NCBI GenBank assembly: GCA_037157565.1
Contig: JAZHRO010000003.1
Span: forward strand, 43,165,001 to 43,229,000
Reading direction: 5' to 3'
DNA: 64,000 nt
Origin: Thalassia testudinum
Taxonomy: Eukaryota; Streptophyta; Magnoliopsida; Alismatales; Hydrocharitaceae
A program made the position numbers and the translations under genes. Under the pieces are notes generated by a model, which saw only the letters and a program-made list of their open reading frames with translations, was not told the DNA's origin and did not search any database. Position 1 is the first letter of the stretch; every line of letters begins with the position of its first letter. Shown piece after piece: positions 34,920 through 46,049 of the stretch.

Positions 34920-36245
34920 TAAAGTGCATACATACAGAAATTAAGAAAAGTCAGAAGGATTCTCACAAAAAATCACATATGTCAAAAATACCAAAAAAAT
35001 TGAAAATTATAAAAATAAAAAAATAGAGGAGGGAGAAAATTTTGAAGCCACACAATCATGAGGAAAAGAGCAAAAAGAGACAAAAAGGAGCACAAAATGA
35101 AAAAGAAAAGGAAATAGCCATTAGTAAAAGATTAAAGGAATTAATTGAAGTTCTAGACCTTATCAAAGAAAATAATAAATGAAAAGAATAAAGTGCTAAT
35201 GAGACACAAAAAGAGATTAGTAGGAATGCTGACTTTAGGCCTTTTGGGCTAGACTCTTAGGCCTAAAAATTTAAGTATCCGCTAAGATCTGGATAATCCT
35301 CAAGAGGTTGGGAAAAATGCGAAGCTTAAGTATTAGGTCTAAGGCTTAGGGAGTATTCGTCCTCGTTAACTGACCTTCGGTTTGTGGGACTCGGTAACCT
35401 AAGCACCCCAATCTACACACAGTCTGGTTCAGTGTGCATAATTATCAAAATCATGCAAAAGCATTTTAATGTTCTGAAAAAGTTGCCTAGATTAGGAGCG
35501 GACGGTCAACACAAGTTGATTTGGATGAGTTCCCGGCATGGAGAGGCGGGAAATTCCCCTCGAAGATGCGTAACAACACATCGTCTCCTCGATGTTTGTC
35601 TCTTATGATATTTACATATCCTACAGGGGGCAGGTAAGCACTCTGCTGGTTCATATACCATGGGCGACATTATCACAAAATGTCAATTGCCAGGGTCTGG
35701 ATTCGTCCACGGAACACCATGGGCAAGATTATCTCAAAATCTCGAAAGCCAGGGTTCTGAGGGTTGCCATGGGTAATGCTATCACGAAGCATCAATTGCC
35801 AGGGACCTTTGAGGATTGATGATGGGGACGAGGAATCCGATACAGACCGTGTTGAGAAGCCAATCCGAAGCTAGAATTAAAAAGAAAAGAGAGAAAACTC
35901 TACAAACATATAAATCATCTGTCTCTCTCTTACAAAAACGCACTGCAAACTGAACCTAGGCTAAAATATGTCTCAAGCACGGGTGCTTTAACCGTGGAGT
36001 CCAACAAACCTTAGGATAGTTCCTGTGGGCCTTAAAAACCTTCACGGAGGATCGAGGCTAAAACTGGTCAGGTCCATATCTTGGTTGGTACTTGAGTACC
36101 TCCAAGTCTACTGTCAGCATTCTAACCTAATCAAAAGAAGAAGAAAAGCACTTATCAAAACTGGTGAAAGAAACTTATGGTTTAGAACAGATGTTAAAAC
36201 CTTAAAATTTTGCTAAGGGACTAGCAAAAGCTAGGCATGGGAGCA
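34920..36245 (+). other. 3' untranslated region of the non-autonomous element, ending in the polypurine tract
   Basis: No frame of interest was found. A three-copy tandem repeat lies at 35,658-35,805. The last bases, AAAGCTAGGCATGGGAGCA, form the purine-rich primer for plus-strand synthesis before the 3' LTR. Confidence 0.6.
35658..35805 (+). repeat. Three-copy imperfect tandem repeat (CCATGGG...TTGCCAGGG)
   Basis: Three units of about 40 bases start with CCATGGG at 35,658, 35,717 and 35,767, continue with ATTATC-CAAAAT or similar, and end GCCAGGG. Spacing is 59 and 50 bases. It is non-coding and inside the 3' untranslated region. Confidence 0.65.
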
Positions 36246-37061
36246 TGATGAGAACCTCATCATGAACCCTAACTAGCTCATTTTGACCTAAGAAAGAGAA
36301 TAAGAACTCCTACATAACCTAGAGAAGGACCTAATTCAAGGAAGAAATGCTCTGAGAAGAAAATATGAAATAAAGGTTAAAATTATAATTTTACCATTGC
36401 AGTACATCAACGGGATTTCTCAGAAGCTAAACATAGGTCAAATGGTCTTAAGAAGATGAAAAGTGGGTTGGTTCAGTCAAAAATGGGTTCATGTGCAGTT
36501 TAGGAATTAAATGACATCTTGTAACCCTAAAAGAGACCCGCTTAATTCAACAAGGTTTTGGTCAGGATAAAAATCAAATAAACCCTCTAAAATTCATGGA
36601 AAAATATCCCCTAGGGTTTAGAACCTTCAAATTAGCCTGTGGAACCTATTTTGACCTAAATAAGGGTCCTAGCTCATTATTTGACCTAATTTGGGTTTTT
36701 GTGTAAAATATCCAGTCAAACATGGTCAAACCTAAAATATAACTTCACCATTAAATTTCTTAGGTCCAAATTAGGTTTGCACCAAAATTTGGACCTAAGG
36801 GAAGGTCACCTTTACCGACTTTGCAAATAGTCCACCCAATTACATTCTGATCCCTAACTTTTAAAAACCCTTGCATAGACCCCCCTAACTTCCTCGCCAC
36901 TCTTACAATTAGGTCCCTCCACCATTAAAGTGGAGGAATCCTACTCCGGCGAGGAGTTGAAGGGGATTGCTTCCTAATTCCTCCGAGATCTCCCAGATTT
37001 GGAAGGGAGATTCTCTGAGGAATTCCCTTCCATCTGAGCATGATCCCATGACTTGAGTCGC

Positions 37062-37098
37062 ACCCAATCTCTCATGCGAACGCATGAGAGATATGGGT
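37062..37098. promoter_or_regulatory. Palindrome in the 3' LTR, with paired substitution
   Basis: ATCTCTCATGC and GCATGAGAGAT pair perfectly around GAAC. Compared with 29,427-29,463 one G-C pair has become A-T through a change in each arm, and only the last loop base differs otherwise. Confidence 0.6.
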
Positions 37099-37178
37099 AT
37101 CTCCCTGAAATCCCTCTCCGGTGAGGACTTTTGCACTTGGAAGCTTGTGTTCCAAGCACAAGAGCCTCTGCTAGTGCC

Positions 37179-37185
37179 TATAAAA
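37179..37185 (+). promoter_or_regulatory. TATA box of the 3' LTR
   Basis: TATAAAA in the same context as in the 5' LTR. It could drive transcription out of the element into the sequence on the right. Confidence 0.7.
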
Positions 37186-38389
37186 GGACCACCACCTCCG
37201 GCTGCTCCCATTTAGCTTGACTTGGCCGGAGAACCACCTCCAATTCGTCCCTTCTCCTCTGGCCAAGTATCCAGTAGGCTCCGGCGACCTATCCTCCTCC
37301 TCGCTCTGCCACAATACCAGTGGCAGAGCCATCTTCGTCTATTTCCTCCGCGTCGCGCAATACCCACGCGCATGCTCCAACCCCTTCGTCATCGCCGTTT
37401 TCCCTCCTCTAGAAGTCCTCTTCTTCGGCGGCAGTAGGTACAGCCAACCGCCCTTTCTACCCCCCTTCGTCCACTTAATTAGGTCAAAACTCTTCCTCTC
37501 TCTCCCCTCTTTATCTCCCCTATTTCTATTTCTACTTTTATCTCCTCGACGCCGCAGACCACCTCCATCTTCTCCATCTCCGGCCAACCACCGACGAAGG
37601 TGCTTCCACCGCTCCGCACCTCCACACGCCTCGTCACCTACCTCATCACCTCCGCCACCATCCACTGAGCACATTCCACCCCTTCACTGACTGCCATCAC
37701 CTCCCTAAACGCCCACCGAACACACCCATAAACACGACCACAGAGCGACCTAGGCACGCACGCCTAGGCTACCCCGCGGCCAACCAACCACCGCCTCACC
37801 TTCGCCATGCCATAGCAAAGCTCCTCATGTGTTTTAATGGGGTCGACAGGGCGTATTGAGTGAAGTGCAGGTCCGACCCTCTTCCGCCATTGACGTAAAA
37901 GCACGAAGCTCGTAAGCTTCGCTCCAGGTCACGCACTCCAGGCATAAGAGTCCCAGGTGAAGCGTGAGGGTCTCACGCATGCATCCAGCCAGAGAGCAGG
38001 CTTAGCGAGCGACTGCAGCAGCGGCAATTAGGCGAAATCCTCCTGAGGGCACGCAAGGGAAGCGGGTGGGACTTTTAGTCCCACCTCGTGAACTTAGGAG
38101 TGAGGTGTGCAAGTTATATTATTTTTGTGTTCTCTGTTGGTCACCTCAAGTGACACGGGGTGAGGTCCCTCACCCACGTACACACGCCTCGTCCGCGACC
38201 TATGCCCCGCGGACCTAGCTGACCAACCCGATTAGCCTCGGACTCCTCGCGCACCACCCACGCCGGTGCGCCTGGACCCAGGCACGCGAAACCCGACTCG
38301 ATTACCCAACTTGTCTCTGGGAGAGCGAACCCAAGAGAGAAACAGAGTGTACGTGGGGGAGGGTAGGGGTAGGTTTTGCTCCGCTATGT

Positions 38390-38825
38390 GCAGGAAAGAA
38401 GGAAAAGAATAGGAGCTAAGGTAGGGAAAGCTGAGAAGCATAGGAAGGAAGAAGAAGGAAGAGAAAGGAAAAAAGGAAGGAAGCCAAAGGCAAAGAGGCT
38501 AAGGAAGGAAGAAGGACTTGCGGCCAAGCAGAGAAGGAAGAAGAGGCAGAAGCAAGGAAGGTAGAAGCCAAGGGAAAGAGAAGGCATTGTAGCAGAAAGG
38601 AGGCACAGTTGAAGAAAAGAGCTGAAGGCAGAAGCTTAAGGAAAGAAGAAGGAAGGAGGAGGAAGAAAGAAGAAAGAAAGAAATCAAGGCTGAAAGAAAG
38701 AAGCAGAAGGCCAAAGACAAAGAAGAGAAAGTCAAGGAAGAAGAGAAGGAAGAAAGCCAAAGAACAGAAGAGGAAGAAGAAAGGAGAGAAGAAAGAAAAG
38801 AACAAGCTGAAGCACAAGCCAAGAA
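38390..38825 (+). repeat. Purine-rich tract in the 3' LTR
   Basis: Copy of the GAA/GGA tract at 30,770-31,205, differing by small indels of repeat units. Confidence 0.85.
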
Positions 38826-39110
38826 GAATCGACCCTTTTTCTATTCCTCTCAATTTCTCTTCTATTTTGCTACATTTTAATTCATAAACTCTTGCATTCT
38901 ATTTTGAGTTATATTTTGAGTAGATTTAAGTGTTCAAATTACATTATTGAGATTAGTGTATAGATTCCATTTGCTCCCTATGTTCGACCTTGGATACTTA
39001 GGTTTTCGAGTAATAAAAATTTCTTATTTGTTATCAATGCTTGATCACCTATACTACAACGCAACTGATTTACTCCTTTAAATAGCCCGACCAAGTATTA
39101 TAACACTATC

Positions 39111-39921
39111 CTATGACCTCCCTTAAAGATCTTATCCCAAATCATTCCTAATGCACAAAAATGCATATCCTTTCCCTCCTTTAAATCCAAGCATCCATTA
39201 TCTTTCCAAAATAATCCTAGCCTTCCATCCTATTCCAACTAAAACAACCTACTAGATTATATCCTAATCCTTGATTCCAACCTAATTTGATCCTAACCCT
39301 CCATCTAAAACCTAGGAAACTCTATAAATAGGGACCTACCCCCCAACCTTCCCTTTAGTAAGTACCTTAGTTTAGAGTAATCTTCCATCTCCTCACCACC
39401 TTCCAGATAACCCTCCTAATTAGAATACCCACTCAACACCTTCACCTTCTTCCTTACATCCAGAACTCTTCTGCCATCTCCAGTGGCCGTCCTCCTTACC
39501 CTCTGCCTCTGCTTCATCCTCATCTCCATCTTCAAGGCGACTGCATCACGGACAAAGCTCCATCTCACCTTTTTCTTCTAGTTTTCTAGTAGATTTCTAG
39601 TTGTATTTCTAGTCGAATTTCTTGGTCTAGTTGTATTCACATTATTTATAGTTCTAATAAAGTTCATTTTCCATCTATATTATTTGCAAGTCCTTCTCAC
39701 CCCCTTCTCTACTTGTCTGCTTGATCTGTGTTCCTTCTTCTCAGCTCCTTCTTTGTAATAGTTAGGACTTATATTTGCTTCGTGTTCTCTGCATTTAGTT
39801 TGATCCTGCACCTCCCCTTATTTGACTCAAGACTCACTAGAGTTTCTGTATTTTATTTCTATCTCAAAAAATCACGCTGCAACAGACGCTCCTATTTAAC
39901 TTAGCAGTGTTTGACGAGTCA
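39111..39921 (+). repeat. Right part of the 5' LTR of an older Athila-like element (split by the insertion)
   Basis: The sequence continues that left of 28,606 once the inserted element and one CTATC are removed. It has a TATA box at 39,323, a C/T-rich leader, and ends shortly before a primer-site-like sequence at 39,927. The left limit of this LTR, somewhere in the unassigned region before 28,606, was not found. Confidence 0.5.
39323..39330 (+). promoter_or_regulatory. TATA box of the older LTR
   Basis: TATAAATA in the context AACTCTATAAATAGGGACC, followed by a C-rich leader, fits an LTR core promoter. Confidence 0.6.
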
Positions 39922-39926
39922 GATTT

Positions 39927-39945
39927 TGGCACCATTTCCTGGGAG
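39927..39945 (+). other. Decayed tRNA-Asp-type primer binding site
   Basis: TGGCACCATTTCCTGGGAG matches the Athila primer site TGGCGCCGTTGCCGGGGA at about 14 of 18 positions. It sits 5 bases after a likely LTR end (GAGTCA). Confidence 0.5.
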
Positions 39946-41859
39946 GCAACGGATCTCTTTTATGTCTACTTTGATTTCTTAGTTGCATTCTAGTCTATAA
40001 CTTGCTTGTTCTCTCTCTCTTGATTTGTGTGAAGGAATCCACATGAAAGCACGGGATCAAGTCTGCAAATGAGAGTGAGAATAAAGTACAAATAGAGACA
40101 TCAAGTTAGTTTTGCATCTTTAGGATTGGGTTGTTTGTTAGAGGATAGGATTTATTTTTGAACCCTAGGTTAGTTAATTAGGTTGTTTTTAGATTATCTC
40201 TATAAAAAAATTCAAAAAAAACTTATCTTGTTGGAGTTTGTTTCTGAGTTACATTTCCGATTAAAATTCCAACTACCTGTTCTGAAATTGGTCCTCGACT
40301 TTCAAATTTTATTTTCTAACTTTTCGAACCTATAAAAAATCTCAAAAACCTACCCAAACGTAGGTATTGAAGTTAGGGCTTACATGTAAAAATTTCAAAT
40401 CATTTTTAGTTCTGACTTATTTTTAAAAATTCGGGGAACACACTGCTATCGATTCTTAATCTTTCCTCTGATTTGCAACAGTACAAAAATCATTAAATGT
40501 TTTTAATGCTCCAATTGCTCTGAAATTTATTGTGTTGGATTTCTGTAGTAATTGAAAATCTAGGAAAAATCTAAAAAAAATATTGCAAGCACATTTGATT
40601 TGTTTGAAAATCAAAACACTGACTGGGGTTCAAAACAGACTCAAAACCCCCAGTTCACTTATAATTCTAGAAAAATTAGAAAACATGCTTGGAAAAATCA
40701 GAAAAAAAATGTTTTTGTATTCCTCATTGAGTGGTGTTTGAGAAGCACAACTTGTTTGTCCGCACCACTCTATCTCTAAAATCTGATTCATAAGTAGAAG
40801 TTGCCCAATTTTAGGGTAAACTTTTAGAGTTGACTTAGACACACATTGTTTGAATTCTAAAGGAAAAAGATCCATACCGATGCTTGCAGAACTATTGTGT
40901 GCCTTCACAAGAACTTGATTGAAGTGATTAACTTACTACAACCCTAAAAGTTCACTAATACAAGGATTGAACTCTAGAGATCACCTCATCAATATAACTT
41001 GTATTGTGAACCCTTGTTTGTGTAGTTCACTTGTGAAATTGATTCTAAGGGGCACATCCCATTAAATGCCCCATCACATTCTTGAGCACATTCACATCCT
41101 GAGCCTAGTAAATTGACTAGATGGTGACCCTTAAGGAATCATGTGAGTCCAAGCTTTGGGACCTAAGTGGAAAAACAAGTGAATAGTATAAATTTCCCTT
41201 GTAGAGCCTAGAGCCTAGGTTGCAAGTAGTGTCAAACGGCTGCATCTAAGGGGTACAAAGGGGCCTAGTACTAAGCTGAGCCGAACCTTCCCCTTAGTAC
41301 CCTTGTAAGCAACCTAGCTAGGTTAACTTGGGAATGGTGGAATTTATTCACTTTATCTTCTTAACTTAGGCTCTCTAAGTTTCTAGGTTACCTAGGGTCA
41401 CACCTTAAGGGTTAGAATTTTTTTGCTTGCGTGGGGATTCTCTTATATGTCTTCTCTCTCTCATCTACTTGAATTCTTCTTGGTGCATGCACGGTAAAAG
41501 GTCACTTAACCCTGATTTGGTGCCACCTTTAGAGAGAAACCTTAGGAGAACACTTGACCTATCTGAATATAACCTATTCCCATGGCTAGTCACCATGAGG
41601 AATAAGTGATTGGGGGGGAGAAGCCAAATCTTGATCCGATTGCCAACCTCCAGAGATAAATTGATAGGCAAGGCCAGCATCATGATTGTCAGATTCAAAC
41701 TCTAGTACAAGCCCTGAACCGAATCCGAAATCCTAAACAGAACCGACCTCTCAGAGATTTCTACAACCCTCCTAATGCCTAGCCTAAACCTGATATTAGG
41801 GTGGTACCCTAGGAGGGAGCTAATTTTGAACTCAAACCTCAGATCATCAACCTAATTCC
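39946..41859 (+). other. Leader of the older Athila-like element
   Basis: No frame with recognisable domains was seen. Athila elements have long untranslated leaders between primer site and gag, which fits this position. The coding similarity to gag begins around 41,830 (PHFHGHNSDDPFQHLEEL). Confidence 0.45.
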
Positions 41860-42698
41860 TCACTTCCATGGCCATAACTCTGATGATCCTTTCCAACACC
41901 TTGAGGAGCTCCTACACATAGGAAGGACTTTTGGCCCTAGGAATATGGATGAGGAAACCTTCATAATGAAAATGTTCCCATTCTCATTGAAGGATAAAGC
42001 GGCACAATGGTTGAGGACAATTGGTAGGCCTATTTTGACTTGGGAAGATTTAAGATATACCTTTTTGAAAAAATTATTTCCCATAGGTAAAACCAAAGCC
42101 CCTAGATGTGTCATTACCACATTTAAACAAAACCCTAAGGAGCAACTTCATGAGGCATGGGAGAGGTTCAATGATCATACTAGGAAATGGCCTCATCATG
42201 GTATTCCTAAATGGCATTTGGCCTATATCCCATTATGGGTTAAATGACAATTTGAAAAATTTTGTTGATGAGGCATGTGGGGGCAACTTTCTTAGTAAAG
42301 ATGAGGAGGGAGCCTTTGAATTGTTCAATAATATGAGTGAAAACTCCCTCAACAATGCCTCTATGGCCACCTTTTGCAAATCTAGTCAGCCAAAGAGTGG
42401 TAGTTATGAAATTCGTGATAATTCAAACTCGATTGATCTAGAAATCATTGCTAAATGATTGGATAAGGTAGAATTGGTTGGGAAGAATGTTGAAAATATG
42501 GATAAGAAATTGGATCGGTTAGATAATCTGCTGAAAGGCAGGAATCACTTAGGTGCAACTTCCTATATAAATCCTATGATTAACCAAAGGGCTTCTGTTT
42601 TAACCCATACCCAACCCCTACCTAGTCAAGTACACAACATTACTGATGATAAATATACAATATTTTATGAGAAAATGTCTATTATGCAGGTTCCTTAG
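41860..42698 (+). pseudogene. Gag remnant of the older Athila-like element
   Basis: Gag forms the virus-like particle of LTR retrotransposons. The retrotransposon gag core is clear: DPFQHLEEL, then MKMFPFSLKDKAAQWLRTIG, then FLKKLFPIGKTKAPR, HEAWERFNDHTRKWPHHGIP and a DEEGAFELFNNMSENSLNNA block. It parallels the gag at 55,366 domain by domain. A frame change lies between HHGIPKWHLAYIP and the following NFVDEACGGNF, and a TGA at 42,456 interrupts the C-terminal part, which ends at 42,698. No protease or RT follows, because an unrelated segment begins at about 42,700. Confidence 0.8.
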
Positions 42699-42699
42699 C

Positions 42700-44047
42700 A
42701 AGTTAATTGCATCTACCATTATAAATATTGCATAATAGTCATCATCTCGCATTTAGATTACTTCGTGTAAATTGTATAGTAATGTATCTTTTATGATGGC
42801 CAAGGACTAAAGCAACACACAAACGTACCTCGAATGACAAATCCAACCATACAGATGGATCAGGGTGATGATCAAAGTCCAACACCTCTAAAATTGCCTC
42901 AATCGGACATCTGTAGCACCATCTACAAGGAAAAGAAGATGGACGACCATGATGGCACCACATGGTGCCATCACAGCCACCTAAACCACCCACTCAAGTC
43001 CCCCCATTGATCGCACTGGCTAATCTAGGACCGTTGGATTTTGATCCAACGGTCGTGAGAGTGCCATGCCTCCTTCCGCTCAATCGCACTTCAGACTTCA
43101 AAGGGGCTCTACCTCATGCACTGTTGATCGTTGGATGAGAATCCAACGGTCACGAGAACTCTACACATGCACCTCACATCTCTAAGGGACGTGGCCTCAT
43201 TCGATCACAACCGTTGGATTCCCATGCAACGGTCGAGATCTTATGCGCTTGCCATCGTCAAATCATCATCCAATGGGTGACGAGTGAGAAATTAGCAAGA
43301 AAAATCAAGGTTTTAAAACCTCGTTATCGCAATCGTGAAAATCTGCTTATCAAATAAAAATAGCCGAGGACTCAGTGAGTCCTAAGTTAGACACGAGGAG
43401 ACGAACGTTTGATTATAAAAATCTGTGTTGGTTTTATTTATTTTTGGTGTTTTGTGGCTATATAATTTTTTTGGTATTTTTGTAGTGGAAGATCAAGTCA
43501 AAATAATTTGTAGCTAATCTACTCTACTTACAAGTAATTAGAGAGAGAGAGAGAATGATAAAATAATTCTAGATAAATGCTTGAAATGAGTGTTTATTAC
43601 AAAATAACAATTGGAATTTGAAACTACATAAAAAGTAGTAAAAAGAGAAAGAAGGGAGAGAACTCCCCTCGATGGCTACTTGGGAGACGACTCTCTCCAA
43701 CGGCACTTGGACAAAGGTGGTGAGAAGCTGGAGGAAGGAGGACGAAGCCGAAGGAAGGGAGGACAAGGCACGACGGCGTCACAGTGAGGATTTTCTTCCA
43801 GAATGGAGGTGAGAGAATGGCCACGAGTGCTCCACAAATAGGGATGAGAGAGGAATAAAACTTACTTTTGATACTCTAGTGGAGCATCCCAGGCTTGGGA
43901 CTGGCTCAAGAGTAGTTCTAGAGCTTTGGAGAGAGAGAGGAAGGTGAAGGAAGGGATGGATTGCAAAGGAGGGGGCCATATGGTATTTATAAGCTGTTGG
44001 GAAAATCATTTGGCCTGTGCAGCAGCAAATGTGCACAAGGAACACAC
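42700..44047. repeat. Segment X, copy 1, with three CCGTTGGAT hairpins
   Basis: The part at about 42,760-43,240 resembles 50,860-51,415: CAACCATACAGATGGATC, GATGATCA, and three 4-base-loop hairpins of the form CCGTTGGAT-NNNN-ATCCAACGG at 43,029-43,054, 43,125-43,152 and 43,210-43,233. The rest (43,270-44,047) has no recognised gene. In both places segment X stands upstream of an Athila-type LTR, at 44,048 and 51,416. It may be part of a longer LTR or a separate inserted repeat. Confidence 0.5.
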
Positions 44048-44573
44048 TAATTGCACAGCAATTCATGCCATTAAATATGCCTCTTATGCTATTTCCGAGC
44101 TTTACGCATTTAGATTAGGTATATATTCGTGCATTTTGTAAATATGTGAGTGCATGCATTTTATGTAGAGGAAGATAGAGAAAGAGATTGAGCCCATAAT
44201 TCCACCTCATTCCCATTCCATTTTCACCACCTAGAATCACCCTACACCACCTACAATAATTACCTAACACTTCAAGTGCCTACCCGCAAAAAACCCCAAA
44301 AATATCCCATACCCTAACGATCTGCCTTGTTGCCACGCATCCCCCCTGAACTATATAACACCCCCTACCCCCCCCTCCCCTCCATGCGTGGGCGTCGACA
44401 CCACCCAACACGACAACCATCCACCATCAATCCCCTTACAGATGCACACACTCCCTCACTCACATCCGTAGTCGCCCAACACTCCATCCTTACCTTTCCT
44501 CTCTCCCTCTCTTCCTCTCCCATATGCTGCTCTCTTTCACCAATTGAGAGAGCACACAGCAGGAAAGGAGTAG

Positions 44574-44602
44574 TTCACTGTGGTCGCAACCACCACAGTG
44601 AG
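44574..44602. other. LTR hairpin, covarying with the hairpins at 51,896 and 63,085
   Basis: TTCACTGTGGT and ACCACAGTGAG pair around CGCAACC, with one G-T wobble at the base. In the younger LTRs the stem is CTCACAGTGGT with ACCACTGTGAG, so an A-T pair has become T-A by change of both arms. Confidence 0.6.
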
Positions 44603-45169
44603 CTCCACCACCACCCAGCTCCCTCGTGAGCAGGTGGGCATGGTGGTTCTCTCTTTTCTTTTTTCTTTTTATTTTGATAGTTTCTTTTATTGCTTTCCAT
44701 CGCCATTAACGAGATCTGAGGAGCTCCTCTGTTTTTTCACTATAGCATTCTAGACGGTCGATCCCGACTCATTTTCCTTTGCGTGTCACCGGGCATTCCT
44801 TACTTATCCGGTGACAAGCTCACCCACGCACACACCAGCCGGTTCCATCCAAGGCTCATGACCTCACACGCTCGATTTCATGTGCTCCACCAGTCGATCA
44901 TGCTCCCTGCCAGCGCCTTTCTCTCTCCCCTAACCACCAGCTAGGTGAGAAACCCAGCTGGTGGTCTATCAAGCCAAGTAGTGGCATCTTTGCCCCTGCG
45001 CCCTCTCACGCGGATGCGTAGGTGACCGGGCATTCCTCATTTTTCCAGTCACCCTGCCCCTCTCTCTCCTCATCCCACCTGCACCAGCCGATGCACACGC
45101 CACGCCCTCACCTCCTTTGTTCCTATGCCTCACACACATCCACTCGCACAGACACAGGCACACCCACAT

Positions 45170-45231
45170 ACGCACATATATATATGCATACACGCACACC
45201 TACACATTCACACACACATTCACACACACAC

Positions 45232-45266
<35 letters not shown>

Positions 45267-45350
45267 TATATACACACATACTTATAGATATATATTTATA
45301 CATATACATATATATACGTATATAGATATTCACACTCACATTCCTTCACA
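45170..45350. repeat. (CA)n/(TACA)n/(TA)n microsatellite inside the LTR
   Basis: ACACATTCACACACAC units pass into ATACATACATAC and then TATATATA. The same region is expanded in the LTRs at 52,540 and 63,755. Confidence 0.85.
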
Positions 45351-45984
45351 CCTACACGTATGCATAGTCCCATCCACAATGCCATTCACATTTCCATCAC
45401 CACGCATTTTATCCCAAGTGGGTACGCACCAGTTGTGTACTCACTTGAGATTTACGTGCACATCAAGCCATTCTACACACACACCTACACGCCCACTGCA
45501 CACCCACACATGACACATAGCTAGGTTAATCACATCTCTCTAGATGATGATTAACCTAGCATGGTGCTACATTCTATTGAATCTTTGATTCAAATCCCCC
45601 CTCTCTGTTACGTATTATAGTATATATATATACAAATCTACAAATAAGCTAAGTATTTCTATTCATTTCCTTTTCGTATTTCAATTCCCCATTTTCTTTT
45701 CTTTATTTTATCATTCTCTTTTATTTTGTTGATTAAGAAAAGATAACAAAATATAAAATAGAAAAAATAACTCTTGACCTGCAGGTACACAGTCCCACGT
45801 GTGGTGAGACCATTTCTGACCATTTTAGCATGTAGCCAAGGACCATTTTCTTGAGGGTGCACCTCAAGGACAAGATTATCCAAAAAAATCTTAAACTAAG
45901 AAAAAAGCCAAAAAAATAATAATCGAAAGGAATTGACTTGTTATTAGGAATCATGTAGAAATCGACTAATTCCAAAACCTGCCT

Positions 45985-46001
45985 CCCCAGCAATGGTGCC
46001 A
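45985..46001 (-). other. Primer-site-like sequence in reverse orientation
   Basis: On the minus strand the sequence reads TGGCACCATTGCTGGGG, about 14 of 17 bases like the Athila tRNA-Asp primer site. It lies exactly at the breakpoint between the older LTR and the RNase H remnant. It could be the trace of an oppositely oriented element lost at this place. Confidence 0.4.
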
Positions 46002-46049
46002 GAAAACTTGTGTTGAAACGCGAGTAGGGTTATTTAATTAGGTGATAGT

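Larger units (their letters stand above)
28611..39105 (+). mobile_element. Non-autonomous LTR retrotransposon, about 10.5 kb (large-retrotransposon-derivative type)
   Basis: Two direct repeats of 2,876 and 2,860 bp (28611-31486 and 36246-39105) enclose 4.76 kb. The 5-bp target duplication CTATC is present at 28606-28610 and 39106-39110. A tRNA-Asp primer site follows the left LTR, and a purine-rich GCTAGGCATGGGAGCA precedes the right LTR. No gag, protease, RT, RNase H or integrase motif was recognised in the interior, which instead has one decayed long frame. It would depend on enzymes of an autonomous relative. Primer site, LTR tail (CTCCCTGTGTTCGACCTC) and a shared GGGAGGCA motif place it with the Athila/Tat group. 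LTR identity looks high, so insertion is relatively recent. Confidence 0.9.
36246..39105 (+). repeat. 3' LTR of the non-autonomous element
   Basis: It begins TGATGAGAACC and ends GTATTATAACA and matches the 5' LTR throughout, including TATA box, palindrome, purine tract and tail. Differences are mostly single transitions and small indels. Confidence 0.9.
44048..45984 (+). repeat. Athila-type LTR, older copy (truncated)
   Basis: It starts TAATTGCACAGCAATTCATG, the counterpart of TGATTGCACA at 51,416 and 62,605. It follows the same order as those LTRs: AT-rich start, TATATAA box near 44,352, a hairpin at 44,574, a CA/TA microsatellite (45,170-45,350), an AT-rich stretch with TTGACCTGCAGGTAC, and GGGTGCACCTCAAGGACAA. 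The tail is replaced at about 45,985 by a sequence that reads as a primer site on the other strand. Divergence from 51,416-53,810 is substantial. Confidence 0.7.
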
